A stretch of DNA of 64,000 bases from Paenibacillus bovis (GTDB lineage Bacteria > Bacillota > Bacilli > Paenibacillales > Paenibacillaceae): positions 2,349,501 to 2,413,500 of the forward strand of contig NZ_CP013023.1 in assembly GCF_001421015.2 (NCBI RefSeq), in the 5' to 3' direction. Shown one piece after another: positions 55,188 to 63,327 of the stretch. Below the pieces are notes generated by a model. That model was not told where the DNA came from and did not search any database. It saw nothing but the letters and a program-made list of their open reading frames with translations. Numbering within the stretch: the stretch's first letter is position 1; every line of letters starts with the position of its first letter. Made by a program: the position numbers and the translations under genes.

Positions 55188-55907
55188 ATGAGTATTGGAT
55201 ATTCGACAGATCATGAACAACAGTGGAGCGAAGTAGACCATTATGTAGAGCAGAAATTGATTCCCACCGATCCGGTGATGCAGGAGGTACTGGACAATAA
55301 TCATCAGGCAGATTTGCCGCCATTTGATGTGTCTCCGGTTCAGGGTCAGTTTTTGCAGCTACTGATTCGCATGTCCGGCGCACGTCGTATACTGGAGATT
55401 GGCACACTGGGTGGGTACAGCACGATCTGGATGGCGCGTGCACTGCCGACAGACGGTAGAATTGTCACCCTGGAACTGGATCAGCATCATGCCGATACAG
55501 CGCGGGCCAATTTTGAGCTTGCCGGTGTTACCCCGCAGATCGAGCTGAGACAGGGAGATGCGCTGGAGCAGCTGGCCTGGCTGGAGGAGGAACAGGTAGA
55601 GCCGTTTGATTTTATTTTCATCGATGCGGACAAACCGAATAATCCCCATTATCTGAAATGGGCACTGCACTTTTCCCGGCGGGGTACAGTTATTTTTAGC
55701 GACAATGTGATTCGTGAAGGAGAAATTATCAACCGTCACAGCAGTGATCCGCGTATCAAAGGGGTACGGACATTTTATGATATGCTGGCAGACGAACCGC
55801 GTATTACCGCTACAGCTATACAGACGCTAGGCAGCAAGGGTTATGACGGATTTATGATTGGGATTGTTAATGAAGATGTGCAGACACCAGTAGCAGATCT
55901 TGAATAG
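55188..55907 (+). CDS. SAM-dependent O-methyltransferase (COMT/YrrM type)
   Basis: A 239-residue class I methyltransferase, metal-dependent catechol/caffeoyl-CoA type by family. The SAM site is ILEIGTLGGYSTIWMARALP near residue 65 and the metal-binding motif is FIFIDADKPNN near residue 142. The substrate is unknown. AAGGGAGCG precedes the ATG. It is divergent from the LysR gene and ends before a terminator that also serves the convergent ctc gene. Confidence 0.92.
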   Translation: MSIGYSTDHEQQWSEVDHYVEQKLIPTDPVMQEVLDNNHQADLPPFDVSPVQGQFLQLLIRMSGARRILEIGTLGGYSTIWMARALPTDGRIVTLELDQHHADTARANFELAGVTPQIELRQGDALEQLAWLEEEQVEPFDFIFIDADKPNNPHYLKWALHFSRRGTVIFSDNVIREGEIINRHSSDPRIKGVRTFYDMLADEPRITATAIQTLGSKGYDGFMIGIVNEDVQTPVADLE

Positions 55908-56004
55908 AATATAAAATAAATCGTCTCGATTCTGTTATAGTGTATACCTTTCGATTCTGCCATAATGTATGCCTTATATGCTGCTGAACATACCGATGTA
56001 CGAC

Positions 56005-56070
56005 AAAAAAACAAGCACTTCCCGAATTCTCTTGTCAGACACGATAGAGAATAATGGGAGGTGCTTGTTT
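56005..56070 (-). terminator. Terminator of the L25/Ctc gene
   Basis: AAACAAGCAC with TCCC pairs with GGGA and GTGCTTGTTT; the minus strand continues in seven T. It lies 33 bases past the ctc stop and can also stop rightward transcription. Confidence 0.87.
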
Positions 56071-56102
56071 ATGCAAAGCTGATTAGCAGATAGATAATCG
56101 CA

Positions 56103-56687
56103 TTATGCCGTAGGCTCTTCGGTCGTTTCTTCAGTTGCCTGTACCTGTGGAGCTACACGAATCATAACGGCTGTAGGCTCAGATAGAACCTCCACGCCTT
56201 CATGAAGCTGCAGATCGGATACGAGCAAGCTATCACCAATCTCCATACCACTGATGTCCACTTCAAAGGCGCTAAGAAGTTTGTCGGGCATGCAACGCGT
56301 TTCGATTTCATACAATTCCGTTTGCAGACTTCCGCCGGCTTTGACGCCTGCTGGTTCGCCGACGAAATGAATAGTAACCATAGAATCCATGGCAGCATTC
56401 ATATTCAACTGATGGAAGTCAATATGGATAATTTTATTAGTCAAAGCATCCCGCTGGATATTCTGAATGACAACTGGTTTGTTGCCAATCTCAGGAATAC
56501 TGGCGTTCAGAATAGCATGTCCATTTTCCTTGATCGCAAGCAGCAGAGCTTTTTCGCCAACACTCACAGAACGACTGCCAAATTCTTTACCGTATACGAT
56601 CGCCGGGATTTTTCCTTCTTTTCTCAGGTTTTTGTTCTGGGATTTCTGTTCATGTGTGCGTGTGCTTAGTTCGATTAGATTACTCAA
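56103..56687 (-). CDS. ctc: 50S ribosomal protein L25/general stress protein Ctc
   Basis: Binds 5S rRNA in the large subunit; in Bacillus ctc is a general stress gene. The 194-residue protein has an N-terminal L25 domain (LRKEGKIPAIVYGKEFGSRS, about residues 20-95) and the C-terminal TL5 beta-domain (about 100-185). The start is a TTG 7 bases after AGGAGG, giving MSNLIELSTRTHEQ; the in-frame ATGs further upstream at 56714 and 56705 lack an SD. A terminator-like hairpin sits in its leader. Confidence 0.93.
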   Translation of the reverse strand: MSNLIELSTRTHEQKSQNKNLRKEGKIPAIVYGKEFGSRSVSVGEKALLLAIKENGHAILNASIPEIGNKPVVIQNIQRDALTNKIIHIDFHQLNMNAAMDSMVTIHFVGEPAGVKAGGSLQTELYEIETRCMPDKLLSAFEVDISGMEIGDSLLVSDLQLHEGVEVLSEPTAVMIRVAPQVQATEETTEEPTA

Positions 56688-56742
56688 TAGGTTGCCTCCT
56701 GGCATATGTTGCAAAATGGTAGTCGGTTAATAAAATGCCCAT

Positions 56743-56787
56743 AAAAAAAGACGGATTCAGAGATGTACATCATCGTTCCAATCCGCC
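56743..56787 (-). promoter_or_regulatory. Terminator-like leader hairpin upstream of ctc
   Basis: On the minus strand GGCGGATT and AATCCGTC pair and are followed by seven T, about 55 bases before the ctc start. No gene upstream needs a terminator here, so it may be an attenuator. A TTGACA at 56857-56862 (minus) could be the -35 of the transcript, though the -10 is poor. Confidence 0.5.
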
Positions 56788-57217
56788 GTATCTAATATAT
56801 GAATAAATATGTTTGTACGTGTATGACTATTTTAAGCTTAACACAGGTTTCATTATTGTCAATTTTTATTACATAATAGGTTAATTTAAGCATCTTAATA
56901 TGTTTATATAGCAAGGTGGAAATAGATTTTAAAGAAATAAATGTTACAGTCTAGAATAATATACGTTAATTTTGTTGCTATATCCCTGATATATCTTATA
57001 TTAATTTCATGCTACTTATCTTTTAAAGGAAATAAAGTTTACTTTACTGCTCTTTTTATTTTGTATTAGTTATTAAATTAGCCTATAAGATGTAATACCA
57101 TATACCATTCGGTCAGATAAAGAATTAATAATGAAAAGCACCATGATAAATTGAATGCAGGTTTGCTGGTTATAAGCCTTCTGAGAGAATACGGGTTAGC
57201 AATATTGTCGCATAATT

Positions 57218-57370
57218 ATGATAAGCGAATTGAGCCAATTAAGAGACTTCAACCATCCGCGGGCAATACGGTATGCAGATGTTGGAGATGTTGAGGCTCA
57301 CTGCATAGATATTGAAGATCCATTCACCGAGTATGAGGCTATGAATGTACAGGTAAGCGATAATTCATAG
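57218..57370 (+). pseudogene. Possible fragment of a decayed gene (50 codons)
   Basis: A plus-strand frame reads MISELSQLRDFNHPRAIRYA, then DVGDVEAHCIDIEDPFTEYE and a TAG. The composition is like that of a real soluble protein, but there is no SD and the upstream frame closes six codons earlier. The surrounding 750 bases (56720-57476) are AT-rich and otherwise empty. The parent family is unknown. Confidence 0.35.
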
Positions 57371-57410
57371 GCACTGCGCCAAAGCATGACTATTCCTGCA
57401 ATCATCAAAC

Positions 57411-57450
57411 AGCAGACCGTTTCCACCGGTATTCGGGGACACGGTCTGCT
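57411..57450. terminator. Terminator hairpin beyond the secreted unknown gene
   Basis: AGCAGACCGT and ACGGTCTGCT are perfect inverted 10-mers with a 20-base loop; short T runs follow in both directions. Confidence 0.5.
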
Positions 57451-57476
57451 TTGATATGAATAAATGATGAAGCAGA

Positions 57477-58451
57477 TTAAAGAGAATATTGCTTCAAAAA
57501 TTGTACGATTTCAGTTGATTTTTTGCCGCTGGACTGTTCAATCAATTGCAGATATTTCTGTAAATAAGTCAGCACTTGGCTGTTTTGAATCTGGGTATTG
57601 GTTTTGCTGTCGAGGACTATTTGATAGGCTTTTTTTGCTTCGGGATCAATCGTGAGCGTACCATATTCGAACAGCGGAGTATTGTCTGTTCCATGAAATA
57701 CATACATTTTCTCGCGGTCATACAATTCCTGCACAGGCGTTCTGCGGTTAGAGGAAGAATACGTATTTAGAAATGTCTCCATCGCCAGCGTCCGTTTCAG
57801 CAGTTCATCCCAGCCAATCACAATTCCGGCATCCTCGCTGGTCGGCTGTTCGGTTTCGGCAGCCATGATATTTATATAATCCCGAATGTCTGGTTGGATA
57901 TAGTGATTAAATACCTGGAAGCTTTTGTAATCAACAACTGGATAATAGGTACCCTCGGTAGCCTCAAGCTTGTAGCCCATATGAGCAAGATCCTGAAGAA
58001 CCATTTGATATTTCGGCTTTTTGACCTGACCAGAAGCAGTGAGCATGGTCATGCCCGGTTTGTAAATTTGGCCAATTGCCTGCTGAAGATTCGGCTTGAT
58101 CATCTGATCCATGGCGGTTGTCCAATAGTTATTGTATGCGTTCTCCAATTGGAGAACAGCGAGTGTCGCCTGTGTGGGTGTGAACTCATCGATCCGGTTC
58201 ACAAGTGTTGCCCGTGCCCATCCCAGAGTAGCCGGTTTTTGCAGACGTTGTATAAATAAATTATAGGATTTTTGCGCATGTTCGGCTTGCGAACTGCTTG
58301 CTGCTTCGGCATAGGATGCAGGCAGCAGGGAAGAAGGAGAAGTAATGATACTGGTGCCGAGCAAAGCGGAGGTTAACCCGATTATAGTCAAGGTGCGCGA
58401 AAATCGATGTTTATTCGAATAGGTAGCTGGTTGCTTTGAAGTACGTTTCAT
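57477..58451 (-). CDS. Secreted protein of unknown function
   Basis: A 324-residue exported protein, not recognised. A basic N-terminus and a hydrophobic segment (TLTIIGLTSALLGTSIIT) end near SYAEAA. The mature part is helical, rich in Gln, Tyr and Thr (LVNRIDEFTPTQATLAVLQL, AMDQMIKPNLQQAIGQIY), with no cysteine and no anchor motif, so it is probably released. AAGGAGG lies 7 bases before the ATG at 58451. It is monocistronic. No regulator or transporter nearby suggests a role. Confidence 0.8.
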   Translation of the reverse strand: MKRTSKQPATYSNKHRFSRTLTIIGLTSALLGTSIITSPSSLLPASYAEAASSSQAEHAQKSYNLFIQRLQKPATLGWARATLVNRIDEFTPTQATLAVLQLENAYNNYWTTAMDQMIKPNLQQAIGQIYKPGMTMLTASGQVKKPKYQMVLQDLAHMGYKLEATEGTYYPVVDYKSFQVFNHYIQPDIRDYINIMAAETEQPTSEDAGIVIGWDELLKRTLAMETFLNTYSSSNRRTPVQELYDREKMYVFHGTDNTPLFEYGTLTIDPEAKKAYQIVLDSKTNTQIQNSQVLTYLQKYLQLIEQSSGKKSTEIVQFLKQYSL

Positions 58452-58808
58452 CAAAAGACCTCCTTGAACATGATAGCGTATACACTTATTTAGACGCTAC
58501 TTACTCCTAAAAGTTCCAGCAGCTTTATTTCTGCACAGTCTATAAACAACTCAATTGAAGAAGTTGACGCAGATCAGCATCTCAATCTCAACTTTTTTAT
58601 AAAAATTTTTGATGAAAATGAGCTCAATTCTATAAAAGTTATATAATCATGACCGTTTATGATTGAATGCTTCCGTTTGATGATTCAAACAGCTAAAAAT
58701 AATCTTTTCGACAGCCGCAAATCCTATAAATATAAAGGCTTCTCCGGACGATATAGACTATACGAATAACAGTCTGAACACACGATTTGAAAAACAAAAA
58801 TAATGTTA

Positions 58809-58837
58809 TTGACAGGTAATGAGAGCGCTATTATAAT
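58809..58837 (+). promoter_or_regulatory. Consensus promoter with cre-like site in the spacer
   Basis: TTGACA and TATAAT are separated by exactly 17 bases, a full consensus. The spacer carries AATGAGAGCGCTATTATA, close to a cre site (TGAAAGCGCTTTCA type). CcpA binding here would block the polymerase. Downstream, ATCA-rich repeats between 58840 and 58910 may bind the DeoR protein. Confidence 0.75.
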
Positions 58838-58960
58838 CATAATCAATCAAGGATGATCACAAATAATCAAAAGTAGTCATCAAGTATTCATATCACGATC
58901 ACCCTCGATACAACGGGTTATGATTATAGATGGAGCGAGCAGACAGGCGGTGATGTCCCG

Positions 58961-59725
58961 GTGCTTTTTGAAGAAGAACGAAAGCATAAAATAGTTGAAT
59001 ACTTGCGTCAAAATCATCGTGCATCCGTGCAGGAGCTGGGGGAAGCTTTTGAAGTATCCGATTCAACAGTCCGGCGCGATCTCAAGGAACTGGAAGATGC
59101 CAGACTGCTGAAAAGAACACATGGTGGAGCCGTTTCCTTGCAAAGTGTAAACTTTGAACCGAACATGATGGACAAGGAAGATTCCTATCGTGAAGAAAAA
59201 GAACGTATTGCTCGCAGAGCAGCCGAAATGGTGAACCAGGGAGACACCATTTTGCTGGATTCCGGTACAACTACGCTACCGCTGGCAAGAGAATTGCGGC
59301 ACCGATCCGGGATTCGAGTAATTACCAATTCAGTCATCGTACTGGGGGAACTCAAAGACTGCCGCAATATCGAATTGTCGATTATCGGCGGGTTGCTGAG
59401 GCCGGATACACAGGCTTTTGTAGGACCCATGGCAGAACGTGCGCTGGATATGGTCAGGGTGGACAAAGCTTTTATGGCAACCAACGGTCTGAATCTTCGG
59501 GAAGGCATTACGACGCCGAATCTGATAGAAGCGGCCATCAAGCGTAAAATGATCCATATTGCCAAGCAGGTCATTCTGCTGGCTGATCACAGCAAACTGG
59601 GCGGTATCGCCTATGCCAAATTTGCAGATTTGACGGATATTGATTACTGCATTACCGATGAAGGCGCACCGGCACCTGTCGTGACTGAACTTCGCAAGCT
59701 GGGGATCAATATGATTGTTGTCTAA
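58961..59725 (+). CDS. DeoR-family regulator of the second fructose-type PTS
   Basis: A 254-residue repressor: helix-turn-helix LFEEERKHKIVEYLRQNHRA to DSTVRRDLKELEDARLLKRT, HGGA, and the sugar-phosphate domain (DSGTTTLPLARELR, KAFMATNGLN). A GTG start is used with a weak AGGCGG about 10 bases upstream. Its leader is about 115 bases long from a catabolite-controlled promoter. It heads an operon with EIIBC and EIIA genes and probably responds to their phosphorylated sugar. It is similar in layout to FruR in this window but clearly diverged. Confidence 0.9.
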   Translation: MLFEEERKHKIVEYLRQNHRASVQELGEAFEVSDSTVRRDLKELEDARLLKRTHGGAVSLQSVNFEPNMMDKEDSYREEKERIARRAAEMVNQGDTILLDSGTTTLPLARELRHRSGIRVITNSVIVLGELKDCRNIELSIIGGLLRPDTQAFVGPMAERALDMVRVDKAFMATNGLNLREGITTPNLIEAAIKRKMIHIAKQVILLADHSKLGGIAYAKFADLTDIDYCITDEGAPAPVVTELRKLGINMIVV

Positions 59726-59745
59726 GTGATCGGGTAACAACTGCT

Positions 59746-59760
59746 TTGTAAGCGTTTAAT
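59746..59760 (+). promoter_or_regulatory. cre-like site before the EIIBC gene
   Basis: TTGTAAGCGTTTAAT matches the first 13 positions of WTGNAANCGNWNNCA and misses the last two. It lies between the DeoR stop and the EIIBC gene, so it could act as an internal roadblock. Confidence 0.4.
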
Positions 59761-59810
59761 TAATAAGTTCCACGTGTCCAGGATTGATATGAACAGAAGG
59801 GGATATGAAC

Positions 59811-61187
59811 ATGAAAAAATTACTGGCTGTTACCGCTTGTCCGACAGGTATTGCCCACACGTATATGGCCGCCGAATCACTGGCCAAAGCGGCTAGAGAA
59901 CGGGATATCGAAATCAAAGTAGAAACTCGCGGTGCCGTAGGGGTAGAAAATGGACTGACTGCCCAGGAGATTGCCGAAGCTCATGCGATCATCGTGGCCG
60001 CAGACACCGATGTAGATGAAGAACGCTTCGCAGGCAAGCCAGTAGTACGTGTACCGGTCGCGCAGGGGATCAAGATTCCGGGCGAATTGATCACACGTGC
60101 ACTGAATATGGAAGCTGCAAGTGGTAACGCGGCTCCTGCCCGTGCAGAAGAGGCGATTGGCGGCGGCAAGCAGCAGAACATGTTCTATAAGCACCTGATG
60201 AATGGCGTATCCAATATGCTGCCACTCGTTATCGCGGGTGGATTGATTATCGCATTTTCTTTCCTGTTCGCTTTTACCAAAGGCGGCGTGGACCAGGTAG
60301 AAGGTTCATTTGGAGCAGCATTGTCTACGATTGGCGGCGCTTCGATGGGACTTATGGTTGTTATCCTGTCCGGTTTTATTTCCTTCTCAATCGCCGGTAA
60401 GCCGGGTCTCGCTCCGGGTCTGGTCGGCGGGGTGCTTGCCAAAGACATGGGTGCAGGCTTTATCGGTGGTATTATCGCCGGTTTCATTGCCGGTTATGTA
60501 GCACACTGGCTGATCAAACACATCAAAATGCCCAAAAACTTTGAAGGTCTCAAACCGATTCTGATTGTTCCGGTATTGTCTGTTCTGATTATCGGCCTGC
60601 TGATGGTATATGTCATCGGTGAACCGATCCAGTGGATTCTGGCGCAACTGACAGCATGGCTGACTAACATGGGCGCAGGTAATGCTGTACTGTTGGGCGC
60701 AATTCTCGGAGCCATGATGGCGCTTGATATGGGTGGCCCTTTCAACAAAACAGCGTATACGTTTGCAGTAGGTCTGCTGGGTGCTTCGATCTTTACACCA
60801 ATGGCAGCTGTAATGGCGGCAGGTATGACACCGCCGCTGGGAATCTGGCTGGCTACACTGATTGCCAGAAACCGCTTTACCAAAGAAGAGCGTGAAGCCG
60901 GCAAGGTTGCTTCTGTACTTGGTCTATCTTTTATTACCGAAGGTGCGATTCCATTTGGAGCGGCCGATCCGATCCGCATTATTCCTTCTTTTATGGTAGG
61001 TTCGGCAGTAGCAGGCGGTCTGTCCATGCTGTTCGGCTGCGGACTGCATGCACCGCATGGCGGCGTGTTCGTCCTGTTTATCCCCAATGCGATTGATAAC
61101 CTGGGCTACTATGTACTGTCTATCGCTATTGGCACAATCGTAACTGCGCTGATGGTACTGCTGCTCAAACGCAAAGCAACAGCCTAA
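59811..61187 (+). CDS. PTS fructose-family permease, EIIBC
   Basis: Imports and phosphorylates a fructose-like sugar. EIIB (residues 1-100) has the phospho-Cys C10 in VTACPTGIAHTYMA; EIIC (about 120-455) has the family blocks LDMGGPFNKTAYTFA and ITEGAIPFGAADPIR. It lacks an EIIA domain, supplied by the next gene. ATG at 59811 is 8 bases after AAGGGG. No sugar-phosphate kinase, isomerase or aldolase gene accompanies it, so the substrate remains uncertain (fructose, mannose-like or a polyol). Confidence 0.92.
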   Translation: MKKLLAVTACPTGIAHTYMAAESLAKAARERDIEIKVETRGAVGVENGLTAQEIAEAHAIIVAADTDVDEERFAGKPVVRVPVAQGIKIPGELITRALNMEAASGNAAPARAEEAIGGGKQQNMFYKHLMNGVSNMLPLVIAGGLIIAFSFLFAFTKGGVDQVEGSFGAALSTIGGASMGLMVVILSGFISFSIAGKPGLAPGLVGGVLAKDMGAGFIGGIIAGFIAGYVAHWLIKHIKMPKNFEGLKPILIVPVLSVLIIGLLMVYVIGEPIQWILAQLTAWLTNMGAGNAVLLGAILGAMMALDMGGPFNKTAYTFAVGLLGASIFTPMAAVMAAGMTPPLGIWLATLIARNRFTKEEREAGKVASVLGLSFITEGAIPFGAADPIRIIPSFMVGSAVAGGLSMLFGCGLHAPHGGVFVLFIPNAIDNLGYYVLSIAIGTIVTALMVLLLKRKATA

Positions 61188-61209
61188 ATTGTATAAAAGT
61201 GTAACACCG

Positions 61210-61233
61210 GCGGTCGGCCTAACAGCCGGCCGC
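61210..61233 (+). other. Intercistronic hairpin between EIIBC and EIIA
   Basis: GCGGTCGGC and GCCGGCCGC pair (one G-U) around a six-base loop. No T run follows, so it is more likely an RNA stability or processing element than a terminator. Confidence 0.5.
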
Positions 61234-61316
61234 TAACTATACACCGATTCATCTATTCGTATGATCGATCATGTCAGTCAAGCCGTATAACGGTTATCGC
61301 AAAGGAGTCTAACCCA

Positions 61317-61775
61317 ATGAATATTCGTGAACTGTTAAGTCTGGATAGTATTTTTCTTCCTTCGAACGTGGCGACTCGTGAAGAAGCGATTCAGCAAATG
61401 GCTGAAGGGATGCATTCGGCCGGAGCCGTTACCGACACGGCTGTTTTTGTACAGGCTGTTACGGCACGCGAGCAGCAGAGTTCGACCGGTATCGGCTTTG
61501 GCGTAGCGATTCCTCACGGTAAATCGGCCGGAGTAAAGCGGGCTGCACTGGCATTCTCCCGTTTTGAACAGCCGCTTGAATGGGAATCGCTGGATGATCA
61601 GCCAGCAGCGATGGCTTTTATGATCGGTGTTCCGGAAGCCAATGCCGGCAATGAACATTTGCAGATTCTGGTTGCTCTATCACGCAAACTGATCCATGAT
61701 GAATTTCGTGCAGAACTGCTGAACGCAGGCAGCAAGCAGGAAGTAATCGATATTTTGAGTCGTCATATCGGCTAA
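61317..61775 (+). CDS. PTS fructose-family EIIA (PtsN-like)
   Basis: A 152-residue phosphocarrier that receives phosphate from HPr and passes it to the EIIB domain of the upstream gene. H67 in FGVAIPHGKS is the phosphorylation site and the surrounding SSTGIG block is typical. AAAGGAG precedes the ATG. It lies 130 bases after the EIIBC gene, past a hairpin, and ends the operon at a terminator. Confidence 0.93.
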   Translation: MNIRELLSLDSIFLPSNVATREEAIQQMAEGMHSAGAVTDTAVFVQAVTAREQQSSTGIGFGVAIPHGKSAGVKRAALAFSRFEQPLEWESLDDQPAAMAFMIGVPEANAGNEHLQILVALSRKLIHDEFRAELLNAGSKQEVIDILSRHIG

Positions 61776-61796
61776 AATTATTGCTTTTCTTTCTTT

Positions 61797-61838
61797 TAAA
61801 AGGCAGCATCTAATGATGCTGTCTTTTGCTGTTTTTTT
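61797..61838 (+). terminator. Terminator of the second PTS operon
   Basis: AAAAGGCAGCATC and GATGCTGTCTTTT pair around TAAT; a second T run follows. Confidence 0.85.
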
Positions 61839-62031
61839 CTTGGAAGATTGTCTAGCGTTTATTCATTTAACAAGCTGTTTAATGATGCATGTAGCTGTAT
61901 ACCGATTCGTGTTATACATATCCAGGAAACAGCCCGTTTGCAAAGGATGACTACAGGATATGCAGCCACTGCGACAGTCTATTCTGTCAGGTAGTAGGCC
62001 AAGCATAATCAGAACAGAAAGGTGGAATATA

Positions 62032-62958
62032 ATGAATAAATGGCAGGAATTTCGGCAGGCTTCAAGAATGCACTTTGTCCCGTTGATGGCGATCTGTATC
62101 GTACAGGGGACGCTCGCGGCCTGGGTCTGGAACGGAGAATTCAATATCTGGATTGCGCTGATTACAATGATCGGTGCCTGTGCAGCCCACATTTTTTCCA
62201 TGATGATCAATGATTTGTGGGATTACCGCAGTGGAGCAGACAAAGCTGCTTTTGAATCGGATGAGGCGATTTCGACCGATTCAGGCTATCTTACTTCCGG
62301 CAAATGGAGTGAGCGCAATTATGAGATTGTCTCCTGGTGTGTACTGGGAGTTGCACTGATCTGTGCTGTCGTCCTTTATTTCCTCAGCGGATGGGGAGTA
62401 TTGCTGCTGGGAGGTCTGGGCTGTTTTATGGCTCTGTTTTATGTAGTGCCGCCCGTGCGTTATGGATACGTCGGCAAAGGAATGAGCGAGATGGCGCATT
62501 TGCTGTCATTCGGTATTTTCCCGGTGATGGGTTCCTATTATGTGCAGACCGGTTATTTTGATCCTAGATTATGGATCTTGTCGCTGCCGATGGGCATTCT
62601 TACAACGCTGACCTTTTTTAATCACCACTTTTTACACTGGAAAACGGATAAGCAGGTGGGCAAGCGTACACTGGTCGTAAGATGGGGAGTAACCAAGTCT
62701 TTTTATTTCTCTATTGTGCTGCTGTCGCTCGCTTTGCTGAGTATCGTGATGTGTGTCGTTTTCGGCGTGATTCCGATCTATGGCATATTGGCACTGATCG
62801 TAGCATGGCCGTTGTGCCGGATGTACAGCGAGATGAAAGGGGAAAAGCGCAATCTGCAGAATCACCAGCGGTTATTGTGGCTGTCTCTGCGAACATCCCT
62901 GCAATTTGGCGGACTGCTGATTTTGCTGCAGCTGATCAGTCGTTGGCTCAATATCTGA
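62032..62958 (+). CDS. UbiA-family prenyltransferase (MenA-like)
   Basis: Integral membrane aromatic prenyltransferase of 308 residues with eight or so spans. The first Asp-rich site is NDLWDYRSGADKAAFESDEA; the second, less conserved, is near FNHHFLHWKTDKQVGKRT. This pattern is close to 1,4-dihydroxy-2-naphthoate octaprenyltransferase and its relatives, but a menaquinone role cannot be fixed without a search. The ATG at 62032 follows AAAGGTGG; a longer frame from 61960 adds 24 unrelated residues. It is a single gene. Confidence 0.88.
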   Translation: MNKWQEFRQASRMHFVPLMAICIVQGTLAAWVWNGEFNIWIALITMIGACAAHIFSMMINDLWDYRSGADKAAFESDEAISTDSGYLTSGKWSERNYEIVSWCVLGVALICAVVLYFLSGWGVLLLGGLGCFMALFYVVPPVRYGYVGKGMSEMAHLLSFGIFPVMGSYYVQTGYFDPRLWILSLPMGILTTLTFFNHHFLHWKTDKQVGKRTLVVRWGVTKSFYFSIVLLSLALLSIVMCVVFGVIPIYGILALIVAWPLCRMYSEMKGEKRNLQNHQRLLWLSLRTSLQFGGLLILLQLISRWLNI

Positions 62959-63033
62959 TGATCTGCTGTATTTGACTAGACTGCAGAGTAAGAATACGGA
63001 CAAACGATTTATTAAATGAATTGAACACGAATG

Positions 63034-63067
63034 AGCGCATCTCTGCTTCAAGCAGGGTGCGCCTTTT
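63034..63067 (+). terminator. Terminator after the prenyltransferase gene
   Basis: GCGCATCTCTGC and GCAGGGTGCGC pair around a TTCAA loop, followed by TTTTTG. Confidence 0.85.
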
Positions 63068-63154
63068 TGTATGCAAGTGTATCAGGAAACAGCCTGCCTC
63101 ATTAGCGGATCTAGCAGCAAAGTTAGGCATGGACATCCAATCAAAAGTTTCTTA

Positions 63155-63241
63155 AAATGTATGTACAACTATTTTTAAATGCAAGATATCCAAAAAGTCA
63201 TACATACAAGTAGACGCTGTTTGGAAATGTAAGCGATATCT
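63155..63241 (+). promoter_or_regulatory. Two AraR-like boxes and a cre-like site before araR
   Basis: AAATGTATGTACAACT (63155-63170) and AGTCATACATACAAGT (63196-63211) match the AraR consensus ATTTGTACGTACAAAT at 12 and 11 of 16 positions. Their centres are 41 bases apart, about four helical turns, as for cooperative AraR sites. ATGTAAGCGATATCT (63227-63241) matches the cre consensus except at its last base. Confidence 0.6.
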
Positions 63242-63327
63242 TGTCTGCTTGGTTCAGGGAACTCTCTATAAAAAATCATGTCTATGTTACACTGATAAAA
63301 ATCCAAATTGATAAGTTCGGAGGAACC

